Shown: one piece after another, positions 51,957 through 60,394 of the stretch | Layout of the letters: every line of letters begins with the position of its first letter | Position numbering within the stretch: the first letter of the stretch is position 1 | DNA from: Actinocatenispora sera | Lineage (GTDB): Bacteria; Actinomycetota; Actinomycetes; Mycobacteriales; Micromonosporaceae | NCBI RefSeq assembly: GCF_018324685.1 | Contig: NZ_AP023354.1 | Coordinates: forward strand, 6,220,426 to 6,284,425 | DNA: 64,000 nucleotides | Direction of reading: 5' to 3' | Translations under genes and position numbers: made by a program | Notes under the pieces: model-generated | Databases searched by the model: none | What the model was told of the DNA's origin: nothing | Seen by the model: the letters and a program-made list of their open reading frames with translations, nothing else

Positions 51957-54841
51957 TCGAGCAAGCCGAGCCCGACGGCCCGCACGGCCAGCGCGGTGCG
52001 GCTGTCGACCTGTACTTTCCGCATGGCCGAACGGATGTGGCTCGCCACCGTCTGCCGGGACAGCACCAGCTCGGCGGCGATCTCGGGATTGGTTCGTCCG
52101 GCCGAGACCAGCCGGACGACCTCCCGCTCGCGCGGCGACAGCTCGTCGCCGTAGCTGGGCCGCCCACCACCGTGCGGCGCGACGCCGTGCTCACGCAGTG
52201 TCACCGCCGCGCGTTCCTTGGCGACCGTGGCGCCCAACCGGGCGAACCCGCGGCGCGCCTCGTCGAGCAGCCGAACACCGGCCCGGTCGCCGGCGGCCAG
52301 CAGCACCCGGGCACGACGCTCGGTCGCCAGCAACGCATCGTAGGGACGGGGCTGCGCGGCCCACGCCGTTGCGGCCTGCTCGTACCGCGCTGCGGCCTCG
52401 CCCGACGCACCTCGCGCCTCGGCCAGCTTCGCCCGGCACAACAGCAGCGCGGCCCGCGGGGCCGGGATCTGCCGCTCGCCCAACCCGGCGGCGAAGTCGG
52501 CGACCAGCGCCGCGGCCTCGTCCGGCCGGCGCGCCGCAAGAAGCGCCTCGACGTGCACCGGCACCGGCGCGGTGGCCAGGATCCACAGGCCGCTTCGCGC
52601 GATCAGCTCGACCGCCTCGCCGCCGATGCGCAGCGCGTCGGCCACCCGCCCCTGGCCAAGCCACAGCATCGCCAGCTCGGCGACCGGATCGACCGCGATC
52701 CCCACCGTCCGAGGCGGCAGCGTCTGGTCCACGACCAGTTCGAGTCGACGAGTGGCCCGCTCCGCATCGCCGCCCGCCGCGTCGAGCGCACCCGCGACCA
52801 GCGCCGCCTCCCGCCGGCTGCCCGGTGACAGCTCGGGGTCGTCGGCAAGCGCTGCCGCGCGTGCAGCCAGGCCGAGCCAGTTGCCGGTACGCCAGTCGAG
52901 CCGCAACAGGTTGGCGCGCGCGATGCTCCGTAACCGCTGGTACTGACCGGCGTCGGTGAGTTCCAGCGCCCGGTCCAGCCGCTGTCGGGCCTCGACGTTG
53001 TGGCCCCACAGCAACGCCAGGTCGCCGATGTTGACCTCGACCCGCGCGACGTGCGGCCGGTCGACAGCGCTTCCGGTCGCCGTCGACAGCTCCGCCGCCA
53101 CCTCCCAACCGGATTGCTCACCAAGAGCCAGCAGGCTGGTCATCAGGTCCACGTCGACCCGCAGCCGCTCGGTCGCCGGCAGCCCGGCCGTCAGCTGCGG
53201 TACCTGCTGCAGCCAGCGCCGGCAGGTCCGCGCCGTGCGGTCGACCCAACCCGGGTAGCTGAGCAGAGCGACGGTCATCGCCAGCTGGATGGAACCACGC
53301 GGCAGTTCGGGCACCGCGCGCTCCAGTTGGGCGTACCCCTCGGCGTAGTGCGACCGGTGCAGCAGCAGCCGGCCGAGCTGGGCGCGCACCTCGGCGCGCG
53401 GCACCGGCTCCAGACCGTCACTGTCCAGTGTGGAGCGTAATGCGGCGATCAGCCGGTTGTAGCGGTGCTCGTCGGTCACCGAGGCGAACGTGAGCTTGTA
53501 GGTCAGCCGGCCCACCTCGTTCGGCGCGGCGGTGGTGGCGTGCGTGATCAGGCCGTCCAGCAGCGCAGCGCCGGTGGACTCGTCCCCGGCGAGATGCGCG
53601 GCGTCGGCGGCACGCTCCGCGTAGCCGAACCACTCACCGGACTCGCCGGCCTCGCCGAAGTGCCGGGCCAACCGCCCGACCGGCTGCGGCGTCGACCGCT
53701 CCAGGTGCCGGGCCGCACGCAGGTGCATGGTGCGCCGCTCCCGGACGGCGGTCGCCTCGTAGACCGCGCGATAGGCGAGAAAGTGCCGGTACGAGACCGC
53801 ACCGCGCTCGTCCTCGTCCAGCAGGCCGGCATCCACCGCCTCGGCGAGCGCGTCACGCACGACACCCGGCGCCAGCCCCGACACCGCGACGAGCAGGTCC
53901 TCGTCGGCCGGATCGACCAGTACCGCCATCGCGCGCAGCACCGTCAGCGTCGCCGGGCCGAACCGGGCGGTGCGTTCCAGCACCGCGTCCCGCACGGTCG
54001 GCGGTACCGCGATGTCGGCGAGATCCTGCCGGACCCAGTGGCCGTCCCGGTACAGCAGGTCGGCCCGCTCGGACATCAGCCGCACCGACTCCTCGATCGC
54101 CAGCGGGACACCGTCGGTACGCTCGCGCACGAACTCGGCGAAGCTGTCCGACACCTTCTCGTCGGACAGCATCGACGACACCAGTTCCGCGGTCTGCGCC
54201 ACGTCGAGCGCGGCGAGCGAGACCCTGGCCCGGGCCGTACCCACCGGTAGCCCGGAGGACATCCGGCGCAGCAGCGAGTCGGCCGCCACCTCCTCCGGCC
54301 GGTACGTCACGACCAGGCTCATCGTGGCCTGGGACACCAGGAACAGCAGGAACTCCAGTGTCGCCTCGTCGGCCCAGTGCACGTCCTCGACGACCAGCAC
54401 GGTCGCCTCGACCGCCTGCATCACCTCCACCAGGGCACGAAACAGCCGGTGCCGGGCGGCACTCGCGTCCTCCGCCGGTTCCAGCGCCGGCGGCAGCGCC
54501 TCGGCCCACTCCGGGAACAGCTGCCGCAGCGCGCCGGCCAGGCTGCTCAGTCCCAGCGCCGCGACGTCGTCGGCCGCCGGCCGCACCGCATCGACCACCG
54601 GTCCCAGCGTGTACGGGGCGCGAAACGGTGGGCACCCGCCGAGCAGGGCCGGCCCCGTCGTGGTGGCCAGCACCTCGCGCAGCAGCCGGCTCTTTCCGAT
54701 GCCCGCCTCGCCCTCGATCAGCACCACGGCGGGCGACTGCGCCAGCGCGTCGCGTACCGTCGCCAGGTCACGCTGCCGACCGACGAAGCGCGGGCGGGAC
54801 ACGGGCACGGTGCCGGTGTCGCGCGGTTCCCGTGCCGTCAT
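51944..54841 (-). CDS. LAL-type LuxR family transcriptional regulator
   Basis: A 965-residue ATPase-regulator of the LAL class. Walker A is GEAGIGKS at 44-51, and Walker B lies in VLVVEDVHWADEATLEFLLF near 155. A long TPR-like helical middle (about 330-880) follows. A C-terminal LuxR helix-turn-helix (about 900-955) contains LSPREREVVRLVSAGRTNPEIAAELVLSRQTVASHI. In actinobacteria such regulators often act as pathway-specific activators. It lies directly upstream of, and co-directional with, the secreted S53 operon, so it is the prime candidate activator. The ATG at 54841 matches the family start (FVGRQRDLATVRDAL). Confidence 0.9.
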   Translation of the reverse strand: MTAREPRDTGTVPVSRPRFVGRQRDLATVRDALAQSPAVVLIEGEAGIGKSRLLREVLATTTGPALLGGCPPFRAPYTLGPVVDAVRPAADDVAALGLSSLAGALRQLFPEWAEALPPALEPAEDASAARHRLFRALVEVMQAVEATVLVVEDVHWADEATLEFLLFLVSQATMSLVVTYRPEEVAADSLLRRMSSGLPVGTARARVSLAALDVAQTAELVSSMLSDEKVSDSFAEFVRERTDGVPLAIEESVRLMSERADLLYRDGHWVRQDLADIAVPPTVRDAVLERTARFGPATLTVLRAMAVLVDPADEDLLVAVSGLAPGVVRDALAEAVDAGLLDEDERGAVSYRHFLAYRAVYEATAVRERRTMHLRAARHLERSTPQPVGRLARHFGEAGESGEWFGYAERAADAAHLAGDESTGAALLDGLITHATTAAPNEVGRLTYKLTFASVTDEHRYNRLIAALRSTLDSDGLEPVPRAEVRAQLGRLLLHRSHYAEGYAQLERAVPELPRGSIQLAMTVALLSYPGWVDRTARTCRRWLQQVPQLTAGLPATERLRVDVDLMTSLLALGEQSGWEVAAELSTATGSAVDRPHVARVEVNIGDLALLWGHNVEARQRLDRALELTDAGQYQRLRSIARANLLRLDWRTGNWLGLAARAAALADDPELSPGSRREAALVAGALDAAGGDAERATRRLELVVDQTLPPRTVGIAVDPVAELAMLWLGQGRVADALRIGGEAVELIARSGLWILATAPVPVHVEALLAARRPDEAAALVADFAAGLGERQIPAPRAALLLCRAKLAEARGASGEAAARYEQAATAWAAQPRPYDALLATERRARVLLAAGDRAGVRLLDEARRGFARLGATVAKERAAVTLREHGVAPHGGGRPSYGDELSPREREVVRLVSAGRTNPEIAAELVLSRQTVASHIRSAMRKVQVDSRTALAVRAVGLGLLDADE

Positions 54842-55048
54842 CGCCCACCTCTCCCGGCCAGCCGGTCAGCGCCGGACGCTACCCAAGATCAGCGTGCTTG
54901 GGAAGTGCCGGCGGACCGAACCGCCAGCCCACGGGCTCGGCGGAGTCCGATCGCAACGCCCACGCCGGGTACGGCATCGAGAACGGTGCTGCGGCCACGC
55001 AACCGGCGGTGGACGTCGAGGCAGACCACTCCCCGTCCCACTGGGTGG

Positions 55049-55648
55049 TCAGCGGGTGAGGCCGAGGGTGGCGATGAGGTCTTCGTGCAGTTCGAACCAG
55101 ATGCGGTGGCAGGAGTCGCGGTCGATCCCGGTGATCCAGGCAGGCTCGGCGGATGCCTTGGCCAGCGCCGCGGTGAAACGGTCGTGATAACCGGTGAACC
55201 GGAGCAGGTGCGTGGTCAGGCGGTGTTCGATGCCGGCCAGCCGCTGAGCGGGTTCCCGCAGGGCCGTGATCGTCGAGGCCAGGCTTACGTCCTGGGGACC
55301 GAGTCCCAGCTCGACGAGTTGCCACCGGGTGCAGGCCGCGCCGACGACCTCGTTGAGCGGGAGGAAGTCCCGGTAGATCGTCGCTATCTCGCTCCGCGCA
55401 CCGGTGGCGTCGAGCTCGGCGGCCAGCAGCTGCTCGCCGTGCGCCTTTCCTGATTCGGTCAGCGACCATTCGTCGTCTGCGCCGTACGAGCTGCGGGTGA
55501 CCCAGCCGTGGGCGGCGGCGTCCAGCAGGTGCTCCTCGACCTCCGGCTGGGGCAGGTGGACCCGTTCGGCGATGCGGGCACCGTCGCCGTGCCCCAGGGT
55601 CCGTACCGCGTGCAGTGCCAGGACGTGGTTCGGCGTACTCGCTGTCAT
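55049..55648 (-). CDS. Winged-helix regulator-like protein coupled to the PEP-dikinase-like enzyme
   Basis: A 199-residue protein. Residues 8-75 form a winged-helix domain (HAVRTLGHGDGARIAERVHLPQPEVEEHLLDAAAHGWV, then WSLTESGKAHGEQLLA). This is followed by an all-helical part with EVVGAACTRWQLVELG and HRLTTHLLRFTGYHDRFTAAL. MarR/PadR-like folds look similar, but the C-terminal part is not a standard dimerisation domain. Its ATG overlaps the stop of the dikinase-like gene (55645-55648), so stoichiometric production with that enzyme is likely. It might provide substrate specificity or be a transcription factor responding to the enzyme's product. Function unknown. Confidence 0.6.
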   Translation of the reverse strand: MTASTPNHVLALHAVRTLGHGDGARIAERVHLPQPEVEEHLLDAAAHGWVTRSSYGADDEWSLTESGKAHGEQLLAAELDATGARSEIATIYRDFLPLNEVVGAACTRWQLVELGLGPQDVSLASTITALREPAQRLAGIEHRLTTHLLRFTGYHDRFTAALAKASAEPAWITGIDRDSCHRIWFELHEDLIATLGLTR

Positions 55649-56709
55649 GGGATCGGTTCCTCGTTCGGCGCGGTCACGGTTCCGGTGGTGCCGTCCACGA
55701 TCACCCGCCGGCCGTCGGTCAGCCTCGCCATCGCCCCGGTCGCGGCGGTCACGGCGGGGATCGCGAACTCGCGCGCCACGATCGCGGCGTGCGCGAGTAT
55801 CCCGCCCGTCTCGGTCACGACCGCGGCGGCGCGGGCCAGCAGCGGGGTCCAGGCGGGTGAGGTCGCGTGGCACACCAGTACCTCGCCGGCGGCGAACCGG
55901 TCGAAATCGTCGAGCCCGCCGACCACCCGTACCCGGCCGGTCGCGGCACCGGGACTCGACGGCGTGCCGGTCACCAGCGGCCGACCGGACGCAGGCAGGG
56001 CCGGCCCCTGCGCCGGCACGGTGGTGATCGGGCGGGCCTGCAGTACCCAGACCTGCCCGCCCGCGATCGCCCATTCGATGTCCTGCGGGTCTCCGAGCGC
56101 GGCCTCGATCCGGCGAGCGGTGTCGGCGATCGCTTCGGCCTGCCGCGGGGTCAGTACCTCGGTACCGGTGGCCTGGCCGCGGGCCCGGTCGAGTGTCCAG
56201 CGTTGCGGCGTGGTCGTGCCGTCCACGAGCCGATCCCCCAGGCCGCGAACGGCCTCGAGCACGATCCGGTCGGCACCGGTGACCGGGTGCCGGGTGAACG
56301 CCACTCCGGCCACCCGCGCGTCGACCATGACCTGCACGATCACCGGGACCGCGGTGTCGATGCCCCGGGCGGTACGCGCCGCGTACGCGGCGACCCGGCC
56401 CGCGCGTGCGGAGACCGCCGTGCGGTGTACCGCGTCGACCACTCCCGCGGCCGGCACGTTCAGCGTGGTGTGCAGCTGGCCGGCGAACGACGCCCGCGCC
56501 CCGTCCTCGCCCCGCGCGGAGGACCGCACGGCGAACCGGGTGCCGCCCAGCGCCCGCAGTACCGGCGGGATCGCGTCTCGTCCACCGGGCTCCTCGGGGT
56601 CGGCGGTGACCACGCCGTCCGGCACCGCGAAACCGGCCCGGGTCAGGCGGGCGAGGGTGGCGGCCTTGGTCCCGTGCCGCTCGTCGGCCGAGGCCAGCGG
56701 TACCCACAC
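55645..56709 (-). CDS. Minimal PEP-dikinase-like enzyme (PPDK_N + phosphohistidine domain)
   Basis: A 354-residue protein. Residues 1-240 are a PEP synthase/PPDK ATP-binding half: GTKAATLARLTRAGFAVPDGVV near 13, AVRSSARGEDGARASFAGQ near 60 and GVAFTRHPVTGADRIVLEAVRGLG near 137, then WVLQARPITT near 223. Residues 265-350 are the swivelling domain with the catalytic His in ETGGILAHAAIVARE near 306. Rifampin phosphotransferase and PEP synthase have a large substrate-binding domain between or after these; here they are joined directly. It could phosphorylate a small metabolite, or use a partner subunit. GTG at 56707-56709, three bases after the TetR stop. Confidence 0.78.
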   Translation of the reverse strand: MWVPLASADERHGTKAATLARLTRAGFAVPDGVVTADPEEPGGRDAIPPVLRALGGTRFAVRSSARGEDGARASFAGQLHTTLNVPAAGVVDAVHRTAVSARAGRVAAYAARTARGIDTAVPVIVQVMVDARVAGVAFTRHPVTGADRIVLEAVRGLGDRLVDGTTTPQRWTLDRARGQATGTEVLTPRQAEAIADTARRIEAALGDPQDIEWAIAGGQVWVLQARPITTVPAQGPALPASGRPLVTGTPSSPGAATGRVRVVGGLDDFDRFAAGEVLVCHATSPAWTPLLARAAAVVTETGGILAHAAIVAREFAIPAVTAATGAMARLTDGRRVIVDGTTGTVTAPNEEPIP

Positions 56710-56712
56710 CGG

Positions 56713-57783
56713 TCAGCCCTCGCCGAGGCGTGCCGATGCCGCCGCGTGGCAGGCGCCGCGGCCGTCGGCGCGGGCGGCGATGCGACCGCCGCGGATGCGC
56801 ACCGCGGCCTCGGTCGCGTCGCTGACCGCCGAGATCCCCGCCGCCGCGGCGAGCTCGCCCGAACCGTCGTACACCAGGCGCAGCCGCGGCCGGGCTCGCT
56901 CCGGCACCGCGTGCCACAGCCCGTCGCGCAGGTCGGCGAGCACCAGCCGGACCAGTGGCCGCAGTTCGCCGTCGGTGCCGGTGACCAGCACGGCGGTCAC
57001 GGCCGCGTCGGACGGTGCCGCGCGGACGGCCTCCTCGATGGCGGACAGCCGGTGCAGGCCCAGCACCGCGACCACGCCGTCATCGCCCAGCGGTACCGGG
57101 TCGCCGTGCAGGGCGTCGGTGGCCGTGCCGGCCGGCCAGGGTTGGTCGGCGGGGCGGGCCTTCGGTACGTGCGCCAGGTGCGGCGGCTGCCACGGTGCCG
57201 CCAGGTCGAGGTCGGCCAACTGTTCGCAGGCGTGGACGACGTGGAACGGCTCGACGAAGCCGGGTGCGGTGGCGGCGAGCTGACTCGCACCGGACAGGAT
57301 CGTCAGGGCCAGCTCCGCCGTCGGGACCAGCCGCACGGGTTCCGGCCCCTGCAGTCGTTCCAGCGCGAGACCGAGCAGGATCGCGTCGAGGGCCATCAGC
57401 TCGGCGAACGGGCGGCGCATCCGCTCGTCGGCCGTGATTTCGGCCAGCAGATCCTTGCCGAGCCAGGCGGCATGGCCGGTGGCCAGCGGGAGTCGGGCGA
57501 GCCAGGCGCGTGCGAACGCGCCCAGCGCCTGCCGCACGTCGGGTGCCGGCCGGCGGCGCGACGATCCCGTCTCTCGTTCGGCCTGATCCGCCAGGACCGC
57601 GAAGTACAGGGAGCGCTTGCCGGTGAAGTTGGAGTACACCGCGCCACGGGTCAGCTCGGCACGCTCCGCGATGCGGTCGATCTTGGCATCGCGGAAGCCG
57701 TACTCGGCGAATTCGTCCCGCGCCGCGCGCAGCACCGCGACGCAGGTGCGCTCCTGCGTCTGGGCTCTGGTGAGCCGGCTCAT
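56713..57783 (-). CDS. Long TetR-family regulator with extra C-terminal domain
   Basis: A 356-residue protein, about 150 residues longer than normal TetR repressors. The HTH (about 10-55) reads TCVAVLRAARDEFAEYGFRDAKIDRIAERAEL, then TRGAVYSNFTGKRSLYFAVL. The helical ligand domain ends near 200. From about 210 the protein continues with DPVPLGDDGVVAVLGLHRL, AAVTAVLVTGTDGELRPLVRLVLADL and a beta-rich stretch with RLRLVYDGSGELAAAAGISAVSDATEAAVRI that I do not recognise. ATG at 57783. Upstream are a palindromic operator and a -35/-10 pair. It heads a three-gene operon with the PEP-dikinase-like enzyme. Confidence 0.82.
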   Translation of the reverse strand: MSRLTRAQTQERTCVAVLRAARDEFAEYGFRDAKIDRIAERAELTRGAVYSNFTGKRSLYFAVLADQAERETGSSRRRPAPDVRQALGAFARAWLARLPLATGHAAWLGKDLLAEITADERMRRPFAELMALDAILLGLALERLQGPEPVRLVPTAELALTILSGASQLAATAPGFVEPFHVVHACEQLADLDLAAPWQPPHLAHVPKARPADQPWPAGTATDALHGDPVPLGDDGVVAVLGLHRLSAIEEAVRAAPSDAAVTAVLVTGTDGELRPLVRLVLADLRDGLWHAVPERARPRLRLVYDGSGELAAAAGISAVSDATEAAVRIRGGRIAARADGRGACHAAASARLGEG

Positions 57784-57792
57784 GGCCCTCCT

Positions 57793-57804
57793 TCACCGCG
57801 GTGA
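57793..57804. promoter_or_regulatory. 12-bp palindrome just before the long TetR start
   Basis: TCACCGCGGTGA is a perfect palindrome 10-21 bases upstream of the ATG, partly covering the leader between -10 and start. It may be a second operator or chance. Confidence 0.3.
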
Positions 57805-57816
57805 CCATCCACGCAG

Positions 57817-57853
57817 AAGATACTCTCACCATCCAGATGTTGTCATCATCTGG
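57817..57853 (-). promoter_or_regulatory. Promoter and palindromic operator of the long TetR operon
   Basis: On the minus strand ATGACA (57841-57846) and TATCTT (57817-57822) are separated by 18 bases, a good sigma-70-type promoter ending 33 bases before the TetR ATG. CCAGATG (57833-57839) and CATCTGG (57847-57853) are exact inverted 7-base arms with a 7-base spacer that overlap the -35 element. Repressor binding would therefore block transcription. The right arm also covers the stop codon of the upstream membrane protein. Confidence 0.6.
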
Positions 57854-58322
57854 GATGCCGAGCAGCGCTGCGGCAGCGCAGCAGGGCGACGAACGCCGCC
57901 GCGAAGCACGGCACGTACAGCCAGAGCACCACGCGGGGGACGGCCGGCACCGGGGCCGGGAGTGCTCCGCGGGCGATCGCACCGAAGACGGCGACCACGG
58001 ACAGCACCGCCAGCAGCGCGGCCGCGACGGTTGCGGCCGGCCGGAGCGCCACGCCTCCGCACAGCCAGGCCACCGCGACGATGACGGCGGGAACACCCAT
58101 CGTGACCAGGGTCTGCCACGCGAGGTACAGGTCGAGCTCGGCGGGGTCGACCGGGCGGTCGGTGAAACCGACGTACCCGCCGGAGTGGGGTCCGGTCGCC
58201 ACGGCCAGCGCCGTCGGGATCAGCGCCGCGGCCAGCGCCACCAGCCGCCATCGCACCGACCGCGATCGGCCTCCCGAGCCGGTGGTCGCCGTCACGACGG
58301 GACCCGCGAGCGCACGAGGCAC
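57846..58322 (-). CDS. Small membrane protein of unknown family
   Basis: A 158-residue protein with four hydrophobic helices (about 25-43, 70-90, 95-115, 128-148). A short loop between helices 1 and 2 reads GYVGFTDRPVDPAELDLYLAWQ. Cysteine-containing WLCGGVALRP and a basic C-terminal RCRSAARHPR follow. The GTG at 58320-58322 gives a plausible cytoplasmic N-terminus. I do not recognise the family. It precedes the long TetR gene on the same strand, with its stop inside that gene's operator. Confidence 0.5.
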   Translation of the reverse strand: MPRALAGPVVTATTGSGGRSRSVRWRLVALAAALIPTALAVATGPHSGGYVGFTDRPVDPAELDLYLAWQTLVTMGVPAVIVAVAWLCGGVALRPAATVAAALLAVLSVVAVFGAIARGALPAPVPAVPRVVLWLYVPCFAAAFVALLRCRSAARHPR

Positions 58323-58467
58323 AGGTCAATCGGCATCCGCACAGCGTCGATCACGGCGCCTTGCCAGGGAAGTCGACACACCGATCGGCCGCCGAACTCG
58401 CACCGTTCGGCCGGCGAGCTGGCGCGCCCCGATCGTTCGTCCGTTCCGCGCGGGGCCGCAGCCGCGC

Positions 58468-59211
58468 TCATCGGAAGCGGGACTCCGGTTGGCACAGCGA
58501 CGTCGACTCGTCGTCGTCGACCGGGTACCGGGCAGGGTCGAGAGCCGGCCGATAGCCCAACTCGGCCGTTGCCCGGCCGATCGACCAGACGGTCGAGCCG
58601 GCCGAGACACCGTGGTACACACCGGATCCGACGTCCGCGGTCAGCGCGCGACGGACCAGCTGGCCGAGGTCGTCGGGGCCGAGCCAGGTCGGGCGCAGCC
58701 CGGCGGTGAACGGTTCCGGCTGCACCGCGCCGAGGCGCAGGCTCACGACCGACGCACCGGTACGGTGCGCGTGGGCCCGGCCCGCGGCCTCGGCGAACGC
58801 CTTCGTCGCGCCGTACGGGCAGCAGGGTGCGGGTGCCCACGTCTCCTGGATCGGAACCCGGCCGGCGAACAGGTACCCGCCCATCGCGTGCACGCTGCTG
58901 GCCAGCACCAGCCGTGGCGTCCGGTGCTCGGCCGCCGCGGCGAGCAGCGCGCCGACCCCCGCGAGGTTCGGTTCGACCAGCCCGCCCCACGGCGTCCCCG
59001 GGTGCGGTACGGCGGCGAGGTGCACCACCGCGGACACCCCGTCGAGGACGGACGCGGCGAAACCCGGCGCGGTCAGCTCGCCGCGCGCCGTCTCGGCGCC
59101 GGGCAGCTCCGGCGGCGCCACCCTGTCGGTCAGCCGCAGCGGCAGGTCGGCGAGGTAGGGCAGCATCATGCCCGCGACACTGCCGGCGGCGCCGGTCACG
59201 AGGACCGTCAT
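58468..59211 (-). CDS. NAD-dependent epimerase/dehydratase (uronate dehydrogenase-like)
   Basis: A 247-residue extended-SDR protein. MTVLVTGAAGSVAGMMLPYLAD is the Rossmann GAxGxxG segment. VVHLAAVPHPGTPWGGLVEPNLAG near 70, LASSVHAMG near 108 (catalytic Ser), and YGATKAFAE near 138 (YxxxK) are catalytic landmarks. VSLRLGAVQPEPF and a short C-terminal domain resemble uronate dehydrogenases more than sugar epimerases. The ATG at 59211 starts the fold directly. No sugar-acid genes are adjacent, so the substrate remains open. Confidence 0.8.
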   Translation of the reverse strand: MTVLVTGAAGSVAGMMLPYLADLPLRLTDRVAPPELPGAETARGELTAPGFAASVLDGVSAVVHLAAVPHPGTPWGGLVEPNLAGVGALLAAAAEHRTPRLVLASSVHAMGGYLFAGRVPIQETWAPAPCCPYGATKAFAEAAGRAHAHRTGASVVSLRLGAVQPEPFTAGLRPTWLGPDDLGQLVRRALTADVGSGVYHGVSAGSTVWSIGRATAELGYRPALDPARYPVDDDESTSLCQPESRFR

Positions 59212-59410
59212 GACTGCTCCCCACCAGTTGGCGACGCGTCCCGGCGAGGATGCCCCACCGGCGGCGTCCGATGATCGATACGACACTGCCGTACAGGCTC
59301 GACCACGCTCGGGTCGTCGGCAAGGGTTGGCTGCCGGCCGCGGCACGCCGGCTTCACGCACGGCCGGAAACCGGGTGCGCGTTTCGTGCCCTCGATGTGA
59401 GACTCCGAGA

Positions 59411-60313
59411 GTGATCGAAGTGCCGGACGCGGTGCGCAACAAGGCTCGAGCGGCCGGCGTCGAAGGCTGGCTCGAGCGCCTGCCCGCGCTTGTCGCCGGC
59501 CTCGAGGCGGACTGGTCGATCGTGGTGGGCCGCCCGTACACCCGCGGGTCCGAGGCCTTCGTGGCCGAGGCGACCCGGGCGGACGGGGCTCCGGCGGTTC
59601 TCAAGGTTCTGGTGCCCGGCCTCGGCAACGAGTCCGCCAACGAGGCGACGGCGCTTCGCATCGTCGGCGGAGAGGGATGCCCGGCGCTCTACCGGTACGA
59701 CACCGACCGGGGCGCCCTTCTCCTGGAACGACTGGGGCGACCGATGTTCGAGCTCGGCCTCCCCCTGTCGCGTCGTCTCGAGCTCCTCTGCGACACCGCG
59801 GCGCGCATCTGGCGGCCGGCCCCGGACTCTGGCCTGCCGACCGGTGCCGAGAAGGCCCGGTGGCTCGCCAAGTTCAGTGCGAGGCTGTGGGAGGAACTCG
59901 ATCACCCCTGTTCGGAGAAGGTGGTCGAGCACGCCCTCGCCTGCGCCCGGCGACGGGAGCGAGCGCACCGCGACGAGAGAGCCGTCCTGGTCCACGGGGA
60001 TGTGCACCAGCTGAACGCGCTGCAGAGCGATGGTGGCTTCAAACTGGTCGATCCGGACGGTCTGGTTGCCGAAGCCGAGTACGACCTGGGTGTCCTGATG
60101 CGGGGAGACCCGGTCGAGCTGCTTGCCGGTGACCCCGTCGAGCGGGCCCGTTGGCTGGCCGCCCGGACGGGGCTCGATCCCGTGGCGATCTGGGAATGGG
60201 GGGTGGTCGAGCGGGTGTCGACGGGGCTGCTGTGCACGCAGATTCACCTGCAGCCGCTCGGCCGCGACACGCTTCGCGCCGCGGAGGCCGTCGCTGGTTC
60301 TTCCATGCCGTGA
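59411..60313 (+). CDS. Aminoglycoside/hydroxyurea phosphotransferase family kinase (APH(6)-like)
   Basis: A 300-residue protein kinase-fold phosphotransferase of the APH(6)/hydroxyurea class. VIEVPDAVRNKARAAGVEGWLERLPALV opens it, the typical family N-terminus. EAFVAEATRADGAPAVLKV holds the ATP-binding Lys near 64, VLVHGDVHQLNALQ near 195 is the catalytic HGD loop, and LVDPDGLVAEAEYDLGVLMR is the magnesium site. Members inactivate streptomycin or hydroxyurea, but many have unknown small-molecule substrates. The GTG at 59411-59413 begins exactly at the family start. Convergent with the SDR. Resistance is not established. Confidence 0.88.
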   Translation: MIEVPDAVRNKARAAGVEGWLERLPALVAGLEADWSIVVGRPYTRGSEAFVAEATRADGAPAVLKVLVPGLGNESANEATALRIVGGEGCPALYRYDTDRGALLLERLGRPMFELGLPLSRRLELLCDTAARIWRPAPDSGLPTGAEKARWLAKFSARLWEELDHPCSEKVVEHALACARRRERAHRDERAVLVHGDVHQLNALQSDGGFKLVDPDGLVAEAEYDLGVLMRGDPVELLAGDPVERARWLAARTGLDPVAIWEWGVVERVSTGLLCTQIHLQPLGRDTLRAAEAVAGSSMP

Positions 60314-60394
60314 CCGCTCGGCGGTGACGCCGGGTTCGTCGGTCCTGCCCGCGCGTTGCCCGGCGGTACGGTGACGACCGTGGCGGGCCGTCGG

